64,000 bases of DNA, taken from contig NW_004624732.1 of assembly GCF_000247695.1 (NCBI RefSeq), positions 44,307,576 to 44,371,575 on the forward strand, given 5' to 3'. The position numbers and the translations under genes are program-made. Each line of letters opens with the position of its first letter. The first letter of the stretch is position 1. This document shows, one piece after another, positions 11,840 through 22,893 of the stretch. The stretch is from Heterocephalus glaber (lineage: Eukaryota; Chordata; Mammalia; Rodentia; Bathyergidae). Under the pieces are notes generated by a model that had not been told where the DNA came from, did no database searches, and saw only the letters and a list, made by a program, of their open reading frames with translations.

Positions 11840-12530
11840 TTTTCTTTTTTAAAAATAGACAATGTTTTTTTAGGCCAGTTTTAGGTTCACAACAGTTGGA
11901 AGGAAAGTACAGAGAGTTCCCGTATGCCTCCTACCCCCACATGCTCACAGCCTTCCCTGTTATCAAATTCATCCCACAACATTTTTTATAATGGGTGAAG
12001 CTACTGCGACACATCATTATTCCCCAAATTCCATTCTTTGTTTTAGGGTTCACTCTTAATGTTTTATATTCTATGGGCTTTGGCAACTGTGTGATGACAT
12101 ATACCTGCCTTTGCAGTATCACAGTTTCTTTCATTGCCCTAAAAATCTGTCCTCCTTTTCATTCTTTCTCCCGCCTTCCCTCCTGACTCATCTTTTTACT
12201 GTCTTCAAATACTAATATTTGACTTGTTCATGATGTCTTGTAGTTAGAATCATAGCGTGTAGCCCTTTCATGGTTTTTTCAATTAATAATAGCCATTTAC
12301 TTTTTTCCCATGGCTTCTCATGATGTGATGGGTTATCTGTTTTACTTCGGAGTAACATCTCTTGATGTATCATCATAGGGTTAGCTGCTTACCTCCTGAA
12401 AGACAGATTGGTTGTTTTCAAGTCTTGCCATTATGAATAAATCTGCTATAAACATTTGTTGAATGAGATTTTTGTGGCCATACATTTTCAACTCTTGGGT
12501 AAATATCGAGAAGAATGATCAATGGCACAG
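11840..12530 (-). repeat. Ancient LINE-1 (L1M-like) relic covering the 3' end and the end of ORF2
   Basis: The left part reads 'ggccagttttaggttcacaa' and 'gtacagagagttcccgtatg' and 'gggttcactcttaatg', classical antisense L1M 3' text. The right part (12,290-12,520) has 'cattatgaataaatctgct' and 'ttcaactcttgggtaaat', the antisense ORF2 C-terminal code, aligned in order with 19,020-19,180 of the younger L1. Many substitutions show it predates the rodent SINEs. Confidence 0.7.
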
Positions 12531-14243
12531 TCTTATCCCCTATATCCTACATCCCTGTCCAATAATTCATTTCCCTACAAACACTCTGGATACTGCCAGT
12601 CCTACTATGATGAGTGGACTTTACCCTATCATCCTTTCTTTTTCCCATCCTCATTCAGGTGCTCTGAACCCATCTCTACCCACAGCAGCCCCTAAGGAGG
12701 GTGTCTAATCTTCCCAAGAAGGACTCCACACTGAAGCCTTTTCATCCTTTATTCTCTACCCGACTCAATTTCTGCCTCGTTCCTATTGTCTGTAGTTTCA
12801 GACCTTTGTTAGGGAACTGAGAAATAAATTCCTCCTGCTGAGTTGATGGCTAGTATTGTTATTCTTCCAAGGTATGGTATTTACATTTTAATAGGTTAAA
12901 CCTTTCAAAGTAGTGCTCTAGATGGAGTGGGAAAGTTGGAATGGAGATTTAGGCCACCTGGCTGACTAGTTATTTTTGGGTCTGGAGGTCTTTATGAACT
13001 GCTGAAATACTACTCTATGATTGACTGCTTCCTCTCTTGAATAAAAACCACACCTGTGAATTTTCATCCTTCTGTAGTGACTAAGACTTTGTTAAACCTC
13101 AGGGAAGCCATACATTTACATTACCTCAGTTATTTTTTCAGCAAAATGGGAATATCATTAAACTTTTTGCCTAAGAAATAAATATAGATTGAATGTTTGC
13201 TTTCTTCTTTTGTTTATTGCGTCTAGAAGATGGAAAGTGCTAAGAGTTATTGAATTAAAATATGAAACTTAAAGAGCAAAATATCTCTGTGTTAATGATA
13301 GATCTCATTTTTGAAGAAATCTCAATGGGGAAGATTCAACTTTCATTTATACTGTGAAAGAAATAGTTATCTTACCCCATAATGTTATTTTGTAAAGTCT
13401 ACCTTAAAATAACACAAACAGAAAACTTTTTTCTCCAAGAAGCACTTTTTAAAAAGGAGTGAAAACATAGTTGTAACATTACTTTTTGTGTGGCATATGA
13501 AAATAAAATCCTGGAAACACATGTTTATTTTTTTCAGTTCCTGACCACTGGGTTTGGAAAAACTGCCAAGTGTGACTTAAAACTTGCAAATACAGTAACC
13601 TGCTTTGAAATTTGGGCCCATAACCTCTTGGGCTGTTATTTGTAGAAATGGAATTGTTATGTTAACTTTGACTTCTTCTGATCATTTTGCTTCCCTGAAA
13701 TCAGTCTCATGCAGATTAACAACAGATTCCAATGAATGAATATGCTAAATGTAACTGGCAGTTCTTAATATACAAATACTGAATGTGGGACATTATCAAT
13801 TCTTCAAGAAGTACTCTCTATGCTTCTATACAAGCACTTAAGAACAGTCTTTTAAAAAAGATGTTGAAAACTTGCCAAACCTTCTTTGTATTTTGGAAGT
13901 CCGCATCAAGGAAGGGTAGTAAACAGTCTTTGAGTATAGGAAAAAGGAAACTATTAGCATTCTTTTCTTTTAAAGATAAAAAAAGAGTTCCAAAGGAAAG
14001 CTTCACAATCTTTGAAATATGTATATGTTGTTGAATCAGTTTAAACAAATGACAATTTAAAATTGTGCTTCTGAATAACTAGACAAAATAATTCATTACT
14101 GTCTAATTTTAAGAAAAGTAAACTGGCTGTTTTATTGAGGATGTATTTCAGGACAACTGTTTCTATTTTACATTATTTACAAATAACGTGCAGATTGGGG
14201 TAGAGGTTAGCTTTGAATATTCAATTTTAAGGGAGGATATACT
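12531..14243. other. Unique or very old repeat sequence, unassigned
   Basis: 12,540-12,850 is pyrimidine-rich and may continue an old element; 'gagaaataaattcctcctg' near 12,820 has the look of an LTR poly-A region, but I cannot assign it. 13,105-13,180 has a faint MIR-like order. The two antiparallel frames at 13,783-14,048 overlap each other and are not supported. Confidence 0.35.
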
Positions 14244-14280
14244 ACACACACACGTGCATGCGCATGTGTGCACACACACA
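14244..14280. repeat. Interrupted (CA)n with a CATGCGCATG core
   Basis: All 37 bases alternate strictly purine-pyrimidine: CA repeats at both ends and GTGCATGCGCATGTGTG in the middle. The core CATGCGCATG is its own reverse complement. Confidence 0.9.
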
Positions 14281-14594
14281 GTCTAAATACACCCGTGTTT
14301 GCTTTTTAAAATACAGTAGCTACTCCTCAAACTTTTACTTCTCAGATCCTCTTTTTTATCCCAGAGACCCTGGTCTGTTAAGTATTATCATATTGAAACG
14401 TTCTCATTTGTTTTGGGGACAGACATCACTGCTGCACATTTTTGACCAGCATGATAATACAAAAATATTTGTAATAAAATTCTCTGTGATCCAGCAGTGG
14501 CAGTCAGTGCACTGAATTTCTAATACCCAAGGGGTTTCTGACTTGTAGGGTTTTTCTGTGTTATAAGAACTATTAAAAATAATACTTTCCAGTG

Positions 14595-14690
14595 TAGTAA
14601 GGACTTTGATGTAAATGTATTATCTCATTCAAGTTTAACAAGAGCCCATACAGCACATGTTATTATTCTCTTTCTAGGTGGAGATTTTGT
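14595..14690 (-). repeat. MIR SINE fragment
   Basis: The order 'tgtattatctcattcaag', 'aagagcccatacagcac', 'tgttattattctctttc' follows the antisense MIR pattern. Confidence 0.45.
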
Positions 14691-16653
14691 TGCCTTTAAC
14701 AAGCAAAAAGGAAACGAAATAATAATTTTCAATCATCACTTCCGTCCTATATTGGAAGACAACAGAATTAAGGGACTTCCTTATCTCTTCATATTATTGG
14801 CAGCTAATAATGAATGAAAAGGGATTAGTCTGACTCCTAATATGACAAGTCTGATAACTGTGGGTCCACATCTCTGTAGTTGAGTTGATGGTAGTTTATT
14901 TTTACCAGTGTTCTTGAAACTTTAAAATGCCTAGATATTAGCTTTGTGTCTTATCAAAACATTAATTCTGTTTAGTAGGTCTGGAGAGAAACCTAAGCTT
15001 GCTTCTCCAAGACTCTTACAATGGACTGATACTTTAGAGGTAAGGATGACACTTTTAGTAGTGGGGTTCTAGTGTGTCTTGAACTGCTTTATTAGATCTA
15101 TCCCCTGCAAGTTTAACTACTGATCAGTCCAATTATTTAAATACAGGATGACCAAAATTGCATAGTTTTGGTTTATTTTTATAAGATAATATAACAGAAA
15201 ATATAAAAATGAAAATTTTATCAAATTTATTCAATACAAGAATCAACTGATTGAAATGACACCTGCCCAAGAGATGCTTGGGGTAGTCAGTAAGTAAACA
15301 AATGCACTGCTGGAGTGATGCTCACAGTAAACTATTAAGTGGTTAATGTGTTCTGCTCATTTTTTCCCTATGGGAGAGGTCTTTGATTTTCTAGAATTTC
15401 TGCCTGTGATAAGTAGACAAATTGACTTCCAGAGTTGGGGGTGGGAAAGAAAGTATTCCTCTTTTGCCTTGGATAGAAGTAGCATTCTCCAGACAGTTTG
15501 CCAGGAAGGAAGAAAGCAAAAACTATTAGAGCTCCTTCTGATCTATCCCATTTCCCAATGAGTCAGAACTAGGAGTACACTAGGTTGAGTTAACTTGACC
15601 ACACTAGCAAAATATTCTTCAGGAGTTTGTTTTCTTGACCCTGGGAAGCTTGCACTGTAGAGGAGAGAGACAAATAATAAACAAACAAACAAATAAACAA
15701 ATTACATATATGGCATATCAGATGGGGTTTTGATGTCTTGTTAGGGTAGGTGGAATTCTCACTGCACAGGGGACAGATATAGATTATGTGAGATAAGATC
15801 AAAAATGAAAAGTGAGTGCTGAAGAGATGTTGATTTCCCATATCTCTGCACACCTGACAGTTTAGCTTATATTCATTCCTTGTGTTCATTCAGTTCAGGG
15901 AAAAGGCTTTCTTGGTTTGTGGGGGTCTGTGTATGCCGTGTCTCCTTGCTCATAGCTCAGAAGTTCAATGGCAGTTGGAATATCTTCCACTGGGATCTCA
16001 TGAGGTCCCCTGATTTATTTGCTGCTCTATAATGTATGAACTTTCCCTTTGAGTCAATCATCTATGAGTAGTGGCCATCACCTTGGAGAAATTCACTTAC
16101 TCACTAAATAATTAAAGGAGCATGAAAAGGTACAGTTGAATAAGTTGGGAAAAGTTTCTAGCTCCTCTGATGATCATGTTCTCCCAGCTCCTTAGATTAT
16201 CCAGCTTGAGAGAAAAAACTCTAGAGATTCATGGATGAGTAACTTGGTGGGTGCATAGCATGGGACCTGGAAAAAGGAAAGCTCTCAAGAATTATTTTTT
16301 GAATTAGTATAAGATTGGATATCAGAATGCTGTGTCAGCATTAGCTAATGAGCTAGGCACTTAAGGTTCCTCTCTCATCCTGGGACACTTTAAAAAAAAA
16401 TACGGGGAGGAGGTTTCTGGTTTAAATGAGTGACATGCTATTGTTAGGATCATTGCTAGCAGTTTCAGTTTATTAGTATGTACACCTTGGTTTTAAGGAG
16501 AGACTCCATTCTAGTTTTCTGTAATTGTGCAGTAAATTAGGCTTGTTATACTTAGATGGGAGTTTCAGAGTCATCAACTAGTCACCAAAGAACTTATTCT
16601 GAAAACCACTGTAAGAGCTATTTGTTTTAGGATTGACTCTGCTATTTGAATGT
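14691..16653. other. Unique sequence with a small AAAC/AAAT repeat
   Basis: A short (AAAC)n-type run lies at about 15,676-15,699 inside an otherwise meaningless minus frame. The plus frame at 15,346-15,561 has no domain. No SINE or LTR is recognised. Confidence 0.45.
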
Positions 16654-16666
16654 ATCTTTCACTTTG

Positions 16667-16709
16667 TTTTTTTGGCACCGGGGATCGAACTCGGGTCCTT
16701 GTGCTTGCA
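16667..16709 (-). repeat. 5'-truncated ID-like SINE
   Basis: Only the last 43 bases of an ID element are present: on the minus strand it starts at TGCAAGCACAAGGACC, keeps the B box GTTCGATCC and ends GGTGCC plus an A-tail. The A box (TAGCTCAGTGG) is absent. Near-perfect direct repeats, atctttcactttg (16,654-16,666) and atcttcactttg (16,710-16,721), show that it inserted in this truncated form rather than being cut later. Confidence 0.82.
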
Positions 16710-16721
16710 ATCTTCACTTTG

Positions 16722-17420
16722 TTTTTTATTATAAATGTATTATGTACATTTCTAGGTCAACATTAAAATAATGTACAATTTACTGAGCTAATTTGCCACT
16801 TTGACTCACCATACTCTAAAGTGGATGTGCTCCACATTTCTTGTTTCTGGACCTGAAATGGCCAGCTGAAATTCCAGTGACTCTATCTTTGATTTGTTCA
16901 TCTGCAAACTGGGCATAGTGTTTCATTCCTACAGAAGAGGCTGTGACTGTGAATTAGGTAGTTGTAAAGGGCGTTGACACCTGGGAAGAATGACCTTTTA
17001 TAAAATCAGGACACATTGTATTTATCCTTATAGTATTTTCTTCATTCTAATTATACCTTTTTTTTAACCTAACCTATAGTAGGAGGATGGAAAAAGGGAC
17101 AAAGTTAGTACAGAAAGTGGCAATGATTTCCATCACAAAAAAAGAGATTTTACAAAGCCAAAAGGGAAGGTTACACCATAGCATAGGCTGATCCTAGGTG
17201 GGCCTAATATGAAATTTCAATATTGAAATATTGCTTGGAAGTGAGGCAGTAAAAGAAAAAGAAAGAAAAAAGCAATAGTTGGTGTATGATTCTATATAGG
17301 TATAATTTAAAATACTTAAATTGTCATTATTAGAGAAGGATTTATAGCTCTTTAATCTCATCCTTTCATAGAAGAGAAAGTGGAGATTAAAAAAGTTTAT
17401 GTAACTTCAAAAACTATAGT
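16722..17420. other. Unique or old MIR-like sequence
   Basis: Faint MIR order at 16,860-16,960 and, antisense, at 17,330-17,420; neither is strong. A perfect 16-base palindrome ATTTCAATATTGAAAT lies at 17,214-17,229. Confidence 0.35.
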
Positions 17421-17429
17421 TATTGAATG

Positions 17430-17434
<5 letters not shown>

Positions 17435-17484
<50 letters not shown>

Positions 17485-17568
17485 TTTCTTTTTTCAGTAC
17501 CTAGTATCGAACTCGATATCTTGCACTTGCAAGGCAGGTGCTACACCACTGAGCTAAATCCTCAGACC
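17435..17568 (-). repeat. ID-like SINE with (TTTC)n tail
   Basis: The tail is a TTTC microsatellite (17,431-17,485). The body (17,496-17,568) has the arm GCACCTGCCTTGCAAGTG and a decayed B box (GTTCGATACT). Flanks ttgaatgatctt (17,423-17,434) and ttgaattaactt (17,569-17,580) match at 9 of 12 positions, a worn target duplication, so this copy is older than the one at 7,916. Confidence 0.86.
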
Positions 17569-18149
17569 TTGAATTAACTTTATATTGCATATGTCAGGGC
17601 TGTAGGATGCTATAAGCATCATTTTCAAAATATTTCAGAATATTAATAAGTACCAATAAGCTAAGCTGAAACTTTAGGGTCTACTATGACAAGAGGGCAT
17701 GACTTATTAAATTGAAGTTTCTTTCAGTGAATTTCCATCTCTATTATCAGTTATCAAGTTCCCTGTACCTCTTGGATCTCTTGGAGTTCTTAAGTTTCAG
17801 AAATGGACTCTGGTCAAATTAAATACAAATCAAAAAATATATACATAAATGAACATGTTAAAGATAAAATGTATCCAAGGAACAAAAGAAGAAGCCAAAT
17901 AGCCAGGGCTCAGGAAGCTTCAAGCCAGCAGAGCTGCAGGGATCCTGGTAGCAGAACCTGGTGGAGGCCTGCTTAGGATCCTGTGTGGGATGGAGCAGCT
18001 CAAGTCATCACTTCAACAACTTGTCATTCCTGGAAATCTTCATGTCAGGGACAGAGGATCTGATGAGTCGAACTATGGAAATAACCCATAGTTCGGCTGG
18101 ACCTGGGATGGATGGGTAGGGAGAAAGTGAAGCATTTTGATGGACAGAC
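17569..18149. other. Unassigned block with higher GC (17,880-18,150) and a strong hairpin
   Basis: After 300 AT-rich bases, the text from 17,880 turns GC-richer and higher in complexity. A plus frame from the ATG at 17,991 gives about 33 residues and then stops in the hairpin at 18,066-18,098. It resembles a retrocopy fragment or an LTR piece, but I cannot name a parent. Confidence 0.3.
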
Positions 18150-18207
18150 TGCCTCCCTATCTACTGGGATTATAGGCATGTACAATCATGCATGGCTCAA
18201 ATTTTTA
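18150..18207 (-). repeat. B1-like SINE fragment (head)
   Basis: Antisense B1 head text: 'ctactgggattataggcatg' then 'catgcatggctcaaattttt'. Confidence 0.55.
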
Positions 18208-18232
18208 CTTTGTAAAATAACTTAAAAAAATA

Positions 18233-18330
18233 TAAGCTGGGCACAGAAGTGGTGCATACCTATAGGAGGATCACCCGATGGCAGGAGTTTGAGACCAAAC
18301 TCGGCAACATAGTGGAAGAACTAACTTTAG
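18233..18330 (+). repeat. Degenerate B1-like SINE
   Basis: Sense B1 order is visible: 'gctgggcacagaagtggtgc', 'aggatcacccgatggcagg', 'agtttgagaccaaactcgg', 'caacatagtgg'. It is truncated and badly worn. It lies head-to-head with the fragment at 18,150-18,207. Confidence 0.5.
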
Positions 18331-18559
18331 CAGGCAGTAGCTAATTATTGTGCCCTGGATCAACTTGTCCCTGTCTAGAGGGAGAGAGAAGGGAAAGAGT
18401 TGATGTAAAATCAGCCAATGCAGAAAGGGTGTTCTCTCTGTGTTTAAAGTTCTCAGAGTGTAAAGATTTGAAAAAAAAACCTAGGAAGTCTTTTTAGATT
18501 ATGAATTATTTCTGCACTTTTAAATTACCTGTATTCTGGAGTATATTTTATTTTCATTA

Positions 18560-18890
18560 AGTTTATTGGTACATTTTAGGTATAAAATACAGTTTCATTC
18601 ATCTTTGGGATCTTGGACCTTTACATGATGTATCTTAGTTCTTATTTTTCCCCATTTCCCTGCCCTCCCTTCACCCACTCCACCCTTCCCTATTTACAGA
18701 GACTTTGTTTCCATTTTTTCTTTTTCTCAAATTTTTTTCTTTTCCCTTCTTTCCTTTCCCCTAACCTTCCCACTTCCCCAACTCCTCCCACTTCCCCAAC
18801 TCCTTTAGACCTTTTCTTCCTATTTCACATTATCAATTATATCATTAGAACCTTATTTACACTTTTAGTATTTCACACCAGAGAAACTAT
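18560..18890 (-). other. L1 3' UTR with polypurine tract
   Basis: Just beyond the ORF2 stop (18,891) the plus strand is strongly C/T-rich at 18,645-18,820, meaning an A/G tract on the L1 sense strand, as is usual for mammalian L1 3' UTRs. A short tandem repeat of 'cccacttccccaactcc' type occurs near 18,770-18,802. Confidence 0.75.
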
Positions 18891-20289
18891 TCAGTATTTA
18901 TACATGTGTGTCCTATTTATTTCACTTAAGATTATGGCCTCAATGTGCATCCATTTAGCTATAAATGTCTCTAGTTTCTCATTCTTTATGGCCGAGTAGT
19001 ACTCCATTTTATAGAAAAACCACATCTTTATCCAGTCTCCGGTTGATGGGCATTTGGGCTGTTTCCATGTTTTAGCTATCACAAACTGTGCCACTATAAA
19101 CATGGGTGTGCATATATCACTGTGGTATGATTCTTTCAATTCTTTGGGGAAGATACCCAGCAGAGGGATAGCTGGGTCAAATGGGATCTCTAATCCTAGG
19201 TTTTTGAGGTATCTCCACATTGATTTCCACAGTGGATGCTGTGGATTGCACAGTGAATATACTCCCACCAACAATGAAGAAGGGTTGCTTTCTCCCCACA
19301 GCACTGCCAACATTTGTTATTGGTTGATTTCTTGATAGCAGCCATTCTTTCTGGAGTGAGGTGGACTCTCAGTGTTGTTTTCATCTGCATCTCTCAAATG
19401 ACCAGTGATGCTGAGTATTTTTTCATATGTTTATTTGCTGCTTTTACTTGTTTGTCTGAGAAATTTCTGTTCATTTCAGATGCCCATTTTTGAATTGGGT
19501 TTTTATATTTGGGGGGTCTGATTCTTTTGAGTTCTTTATATATTCTAGATAGTAGACCTTTATTTGAGGAACAGCTGGTAAAATTTTTTCCTATATTGTA
19601 AGTTGTCTCTTAGCTCTGTTGATGGCTTCTCTTGCAGTGCAGAAGCTTTTTAATAAGATGAGATCCCAGTTGTTGATCTTTGTGCGAGTTCCCATGATAC
19701 TGATGATTTGTTCATAAAATCTTTTCCCATGCCAGTATCTTCGAGAGTTCTACCTAACTTATCTTCCAGTAAGTTTAGTGTTTTGGTTTTAATATTCAGA
19801 TCTTTAATCCACTGTGATTCTAGTTTAGTGCATGGTGAAAGATAGGCAGGTTGAACTCCGGTTTTTCCAGCACCATTTGTTAAAGAGGCTATCTTTCCTC
19901 CAGTGAGGATGATTGGCTCCTTTGTCAAAGATGAGGTAGCTGAGTATGTCTGGAGTTGTTTCTGCATCTTCTAATCTATTCCACTGATCCTCAGGTCTGT
20001 TTCTTTGAAGTACCATGTTGTTTTTATCACAGTGGCTTTGTAGTATAGTTTCAAGTTGGGGATTGTGATACCCCCTGTCATGTCTCTGTTGCCTATAATT
20101 GCATTTGCTATTCTAAGTCTCTTCTTGTTCCAAATGAATTTTTGGATTGTTTTCTCTAGTTCTGTGAAATATACTTTTGGGAGTTCAATTGGGATTGCAT
20201 TGAATCTGTATAGCAGCTTTGGAAGTGTGACCATTTTCACTATATTGGTTCTTCCTACCCAGGAACAAGGGATATCTTTCCATTTTCTT

Positions 20290-20373
20290 TTTTTTTTTTG
20301 GTACCAAGGATCAAACTTGAGTCCTTGCACTTGCAAGGCAGGTGGTGGAACCACTGAGCTAAATCCTTAACCC
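20290..20373 (-). repeat. ID-like SINE nested in L1 ORF2, 15-bp target duplication
   Basis: Tail at 20,290-20,299 (as T), body to 20,373 with arm CCACCACCTGCCTTGCAAG and B box GTTTGATCC. Direct repeats TCTTTCCATTTTCTT at 20,275-20,289 and 20,374-20,388 are perfect. The L1 reading resumes on both sides, so this insertion came after the L1. Confidence 0.96.
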
Positions 20374-21000
20374 TCTTTCCATTTTCTTATATCCTCCTTG
20401 TTCTTTTTTTTTCAAAGCGCACAGTTTTCAGTGTAGAGGTCTTTTGTCTCCTTTGTTTGATTGGTTCCTAGATATTTCATTTTTTTGGATGCTATTGTGA
20501 AAGGAATTGTTTCCTTAATTTCTCTCTCAGTGAGTCTGTTATTTGTGTGATCTTTGAGTGTTTACCTTGTATCCAGCTACTTTACTGAATCTGTCAATTA
20601 AGTCTCGAAGTATTTTGGCAGAATTTTGGGGGTCTTCTATGTAGAGTATTATATTGTCAGCAAATAATGACAGTTTGACTTCTTCCTTTCCTATTTTTAT
20701 TCCTTTTATTTCTTTCTTTTGTATAATAGCTGTGGCTAATGTTTCCAAAGCTATATTGAACAGGAGTGATAGCGGACATCCTTGTCTTGTTCCTGATTTA
20801 GTGTGAAGGTTTTCAGTTTTTGACCATTTAGTATGATGTTGGCTGTTGGTTTTTCATAGATAGCCTTTATTAGCTTCAGATACAGACCATCTGTTCCAAT
20901 TTTCGGTAGGGTTTTTAATATGGATAGGTGTTGGATTTAATCCAATACTTTTTCTGCATCTATTGAGATGATCATATGGTTTTTGTCCTTGAGTCTGTTA

Positions 21001-21110
21001 ATATAGTGTATTAATATTATTAATACACTATATATTAAATATATAGTATATGTATATTAATATATACATTATTAATATATTAATATATAGTGTATGTATA
21101 TTAGAATAAC
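21001..21110. repeat. AT-rich palindromic expansion inside L1 ORF2
   Basis: Between two conserved L1 stretches (to about 21,012 and from about 21,113) lie about 90-100 extra bases of almost pure A/T. 21,001-21,015 and 21,019-21,033 are perfect reverse complements around a 3-base loop. The rest repeats words such as TATATTAATATATA and TATAGTGTATGTATATTA. Confidence 0.85.
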
Positions 21111-22893
21111 ATATGTAAATTTATTGATTTATGTATGTTGAACCATCCTTGCATCCCTGGGATAAATCCGACTTGGTCAGGGTGTATGACCTTCTTAACC
21201 ACCCTCTGTATTCTATTTGCCAGTATCTTATTGAGGATTTTTGCATCTTTGTTCATTAGGGAGATTGGCCTGTAGTTCTCTTTTTTGGTAGAGTCTTTCC
21301 CTGGTTTTAGATTCAAAGTAACACTTGCTTCCAGGAATGAATTTGGAAGTATTACTTCCCTTTCAATTTCGTTGAAGAGTTTAAACAGTAGTGGCAATAG
21401 ATTTTCTCTAAATGTCTTTTAGAATTCAGCGGTGAAGCCATCAGGACCTGGGCTTTTCTTAGTTGGTAAAGTTTTAATTACATTTTCAATTTCACTGATT
21501 GTAATTGGAGTTTTTAGACTTTTTATATCTTCTTTGTGCAACTTTGGTAATTCAGATGTATCTAGCAACCTGTCCATTTCTTTTGTGTTTTCCATTTTAT
21601 TAGAATACAGGTTTTTGAAGCAGGTATTGATGATCCTCTGATTTCTGCTGGATCTGTTGTGATTTCACCTTTTTCATTCCTAATTACATGAACTTGAGCC
21701 TTTTTTTTCCTTTTTTTGATAAGGTTGGCTAAGGGTTTATCAATTTTATTTATTCTTTCAAAAAACAAAGTCTTCGATTTGTTGCCTTTTTGTATCATTC
21801 TTAGTCTCCATTGCATTGATTTCTGCTCTGATCTTTATAATTTCCTCTCTTCTATGAGCTTTGGGTTTGTCTCACTCTTCTTTTTCTAGGAGCTTAAGGT
21901 TCAGCATTAGCTTGTTTATTTGAGCTCATTCTGTTTTCCTAACATGGACATTTACTGCTATGAATTTCCCTCCTAGAACTGCTTTCATTGTGTCCCATAG
22001 ATGCCTGTATGTTGTATTGACATTATCATTTAATTGTAGAAACTGTCTAATTTCTTCTTTAATTTCCTCTGTGACCCAGTACTTGTTCAGGAGGGTGTTA
22101 TTCAATTTCCATTTTTTTTGTGTAGTTCTTGTGGTTTCTTATGCTATTGATCTCCAGTTTAATTGCCCTATGATCTGATAATATACAGGGGATAACTTCA
22201 ATTCCTTTGCATTTACTTAAACATGAATATGAGTGATCACGTGGTCTATTTTGGAGAATGACCCGTGTGCAGCCAAAAAAATGTATGTTCTGATTTTGTG
22301 AGGGGGAACATTCTTTAAACATCTATTAAGTTCATTTCTTCAAAAGCTTGGTTCAGTTCTATTATTTTGTTGTTTATTTTTGTCTAGATGATCTGTCTAT
22401 TTGTGACAGTGGGATATTGAGATCCCCCACTACAATTGTATTACTGCTTATTTGGTGTTTCATGTCCATTAATATTTGTTTTGTATAGTTGGGGGCATTA
22501 GTATTTGGTGCATACATATTTATAATTGTCATCTCCTCCTTTACAAGGATGTAGTGGCCTTCTTTGTCTCTCTTAATTAGATTTGGTTTGAAATATATTT
22601 TGTCTGCAAATAAGATAGCTTCCCCCACTTTTTTTCTGTGCTCCTGTCACCTGGAGAACTGTTTTCCATCCTTTTACTTTCAGTCTATGAATTTCTTTGT
22701 GAACTAAGTGGGTGTTTTGTATACAGCATATTGTTGGATTTTGCTTCTTAGTCCATTCTGCCAGTCTATTTCTTTTGATTAGTGAGTTGAGACCATTAAC
22801 ATTGATGGTTATAACTGATGTGTATTGGCTTATCCTTATCATGTTCTTTTCCTGCTGTTGGCTCTTTTATTTTTTATTTTCCCCCTTCTCCCT

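Larger units (their letters stand above)
18891..22842 (-). pseudogene. L1 ORF2 (endonuclease / reverse transcriptase), degenerate
   Basis: Starts at MIRISQ (22,842) and ends at the stop at 18,891; about 1,250 codons without insertions, near the 1,275 of human ORF2p. Endonuclease: N14 is kept in INVNGLN, but the position of catalytic E43 is Asn (CCIQNTHL, codon 22,714-22,716). The D and N of the GDFN-type box survive as GDLN (within 22,374-22,628), and SDH is kept. Reverse transcriptase: MQGWFNI is kept (21,101-21,397), but the FADD box reads FADN (second Asp codon, 20,653-20,655). The C-terminal zinc knuckle C-X3-C-X7-H-X4-C has Tyr for its last Cys (19,259-19,261). Several frame changes split it into at least nine open pieces. 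It acts in the cytoplasm and nucleus as part of an RNP in intact relatives; this copy cannot. Confidence 0.92.

Noticed and set aside
18060..18098. Possible hammerhead ribozyme: CTGATGAG directly before a strong stem
   Set aside because: The core needs GAAA right after the second stem; here the stem is followed by TGGACC, and no cleavage-site stem is formed. Only half of the core is present.
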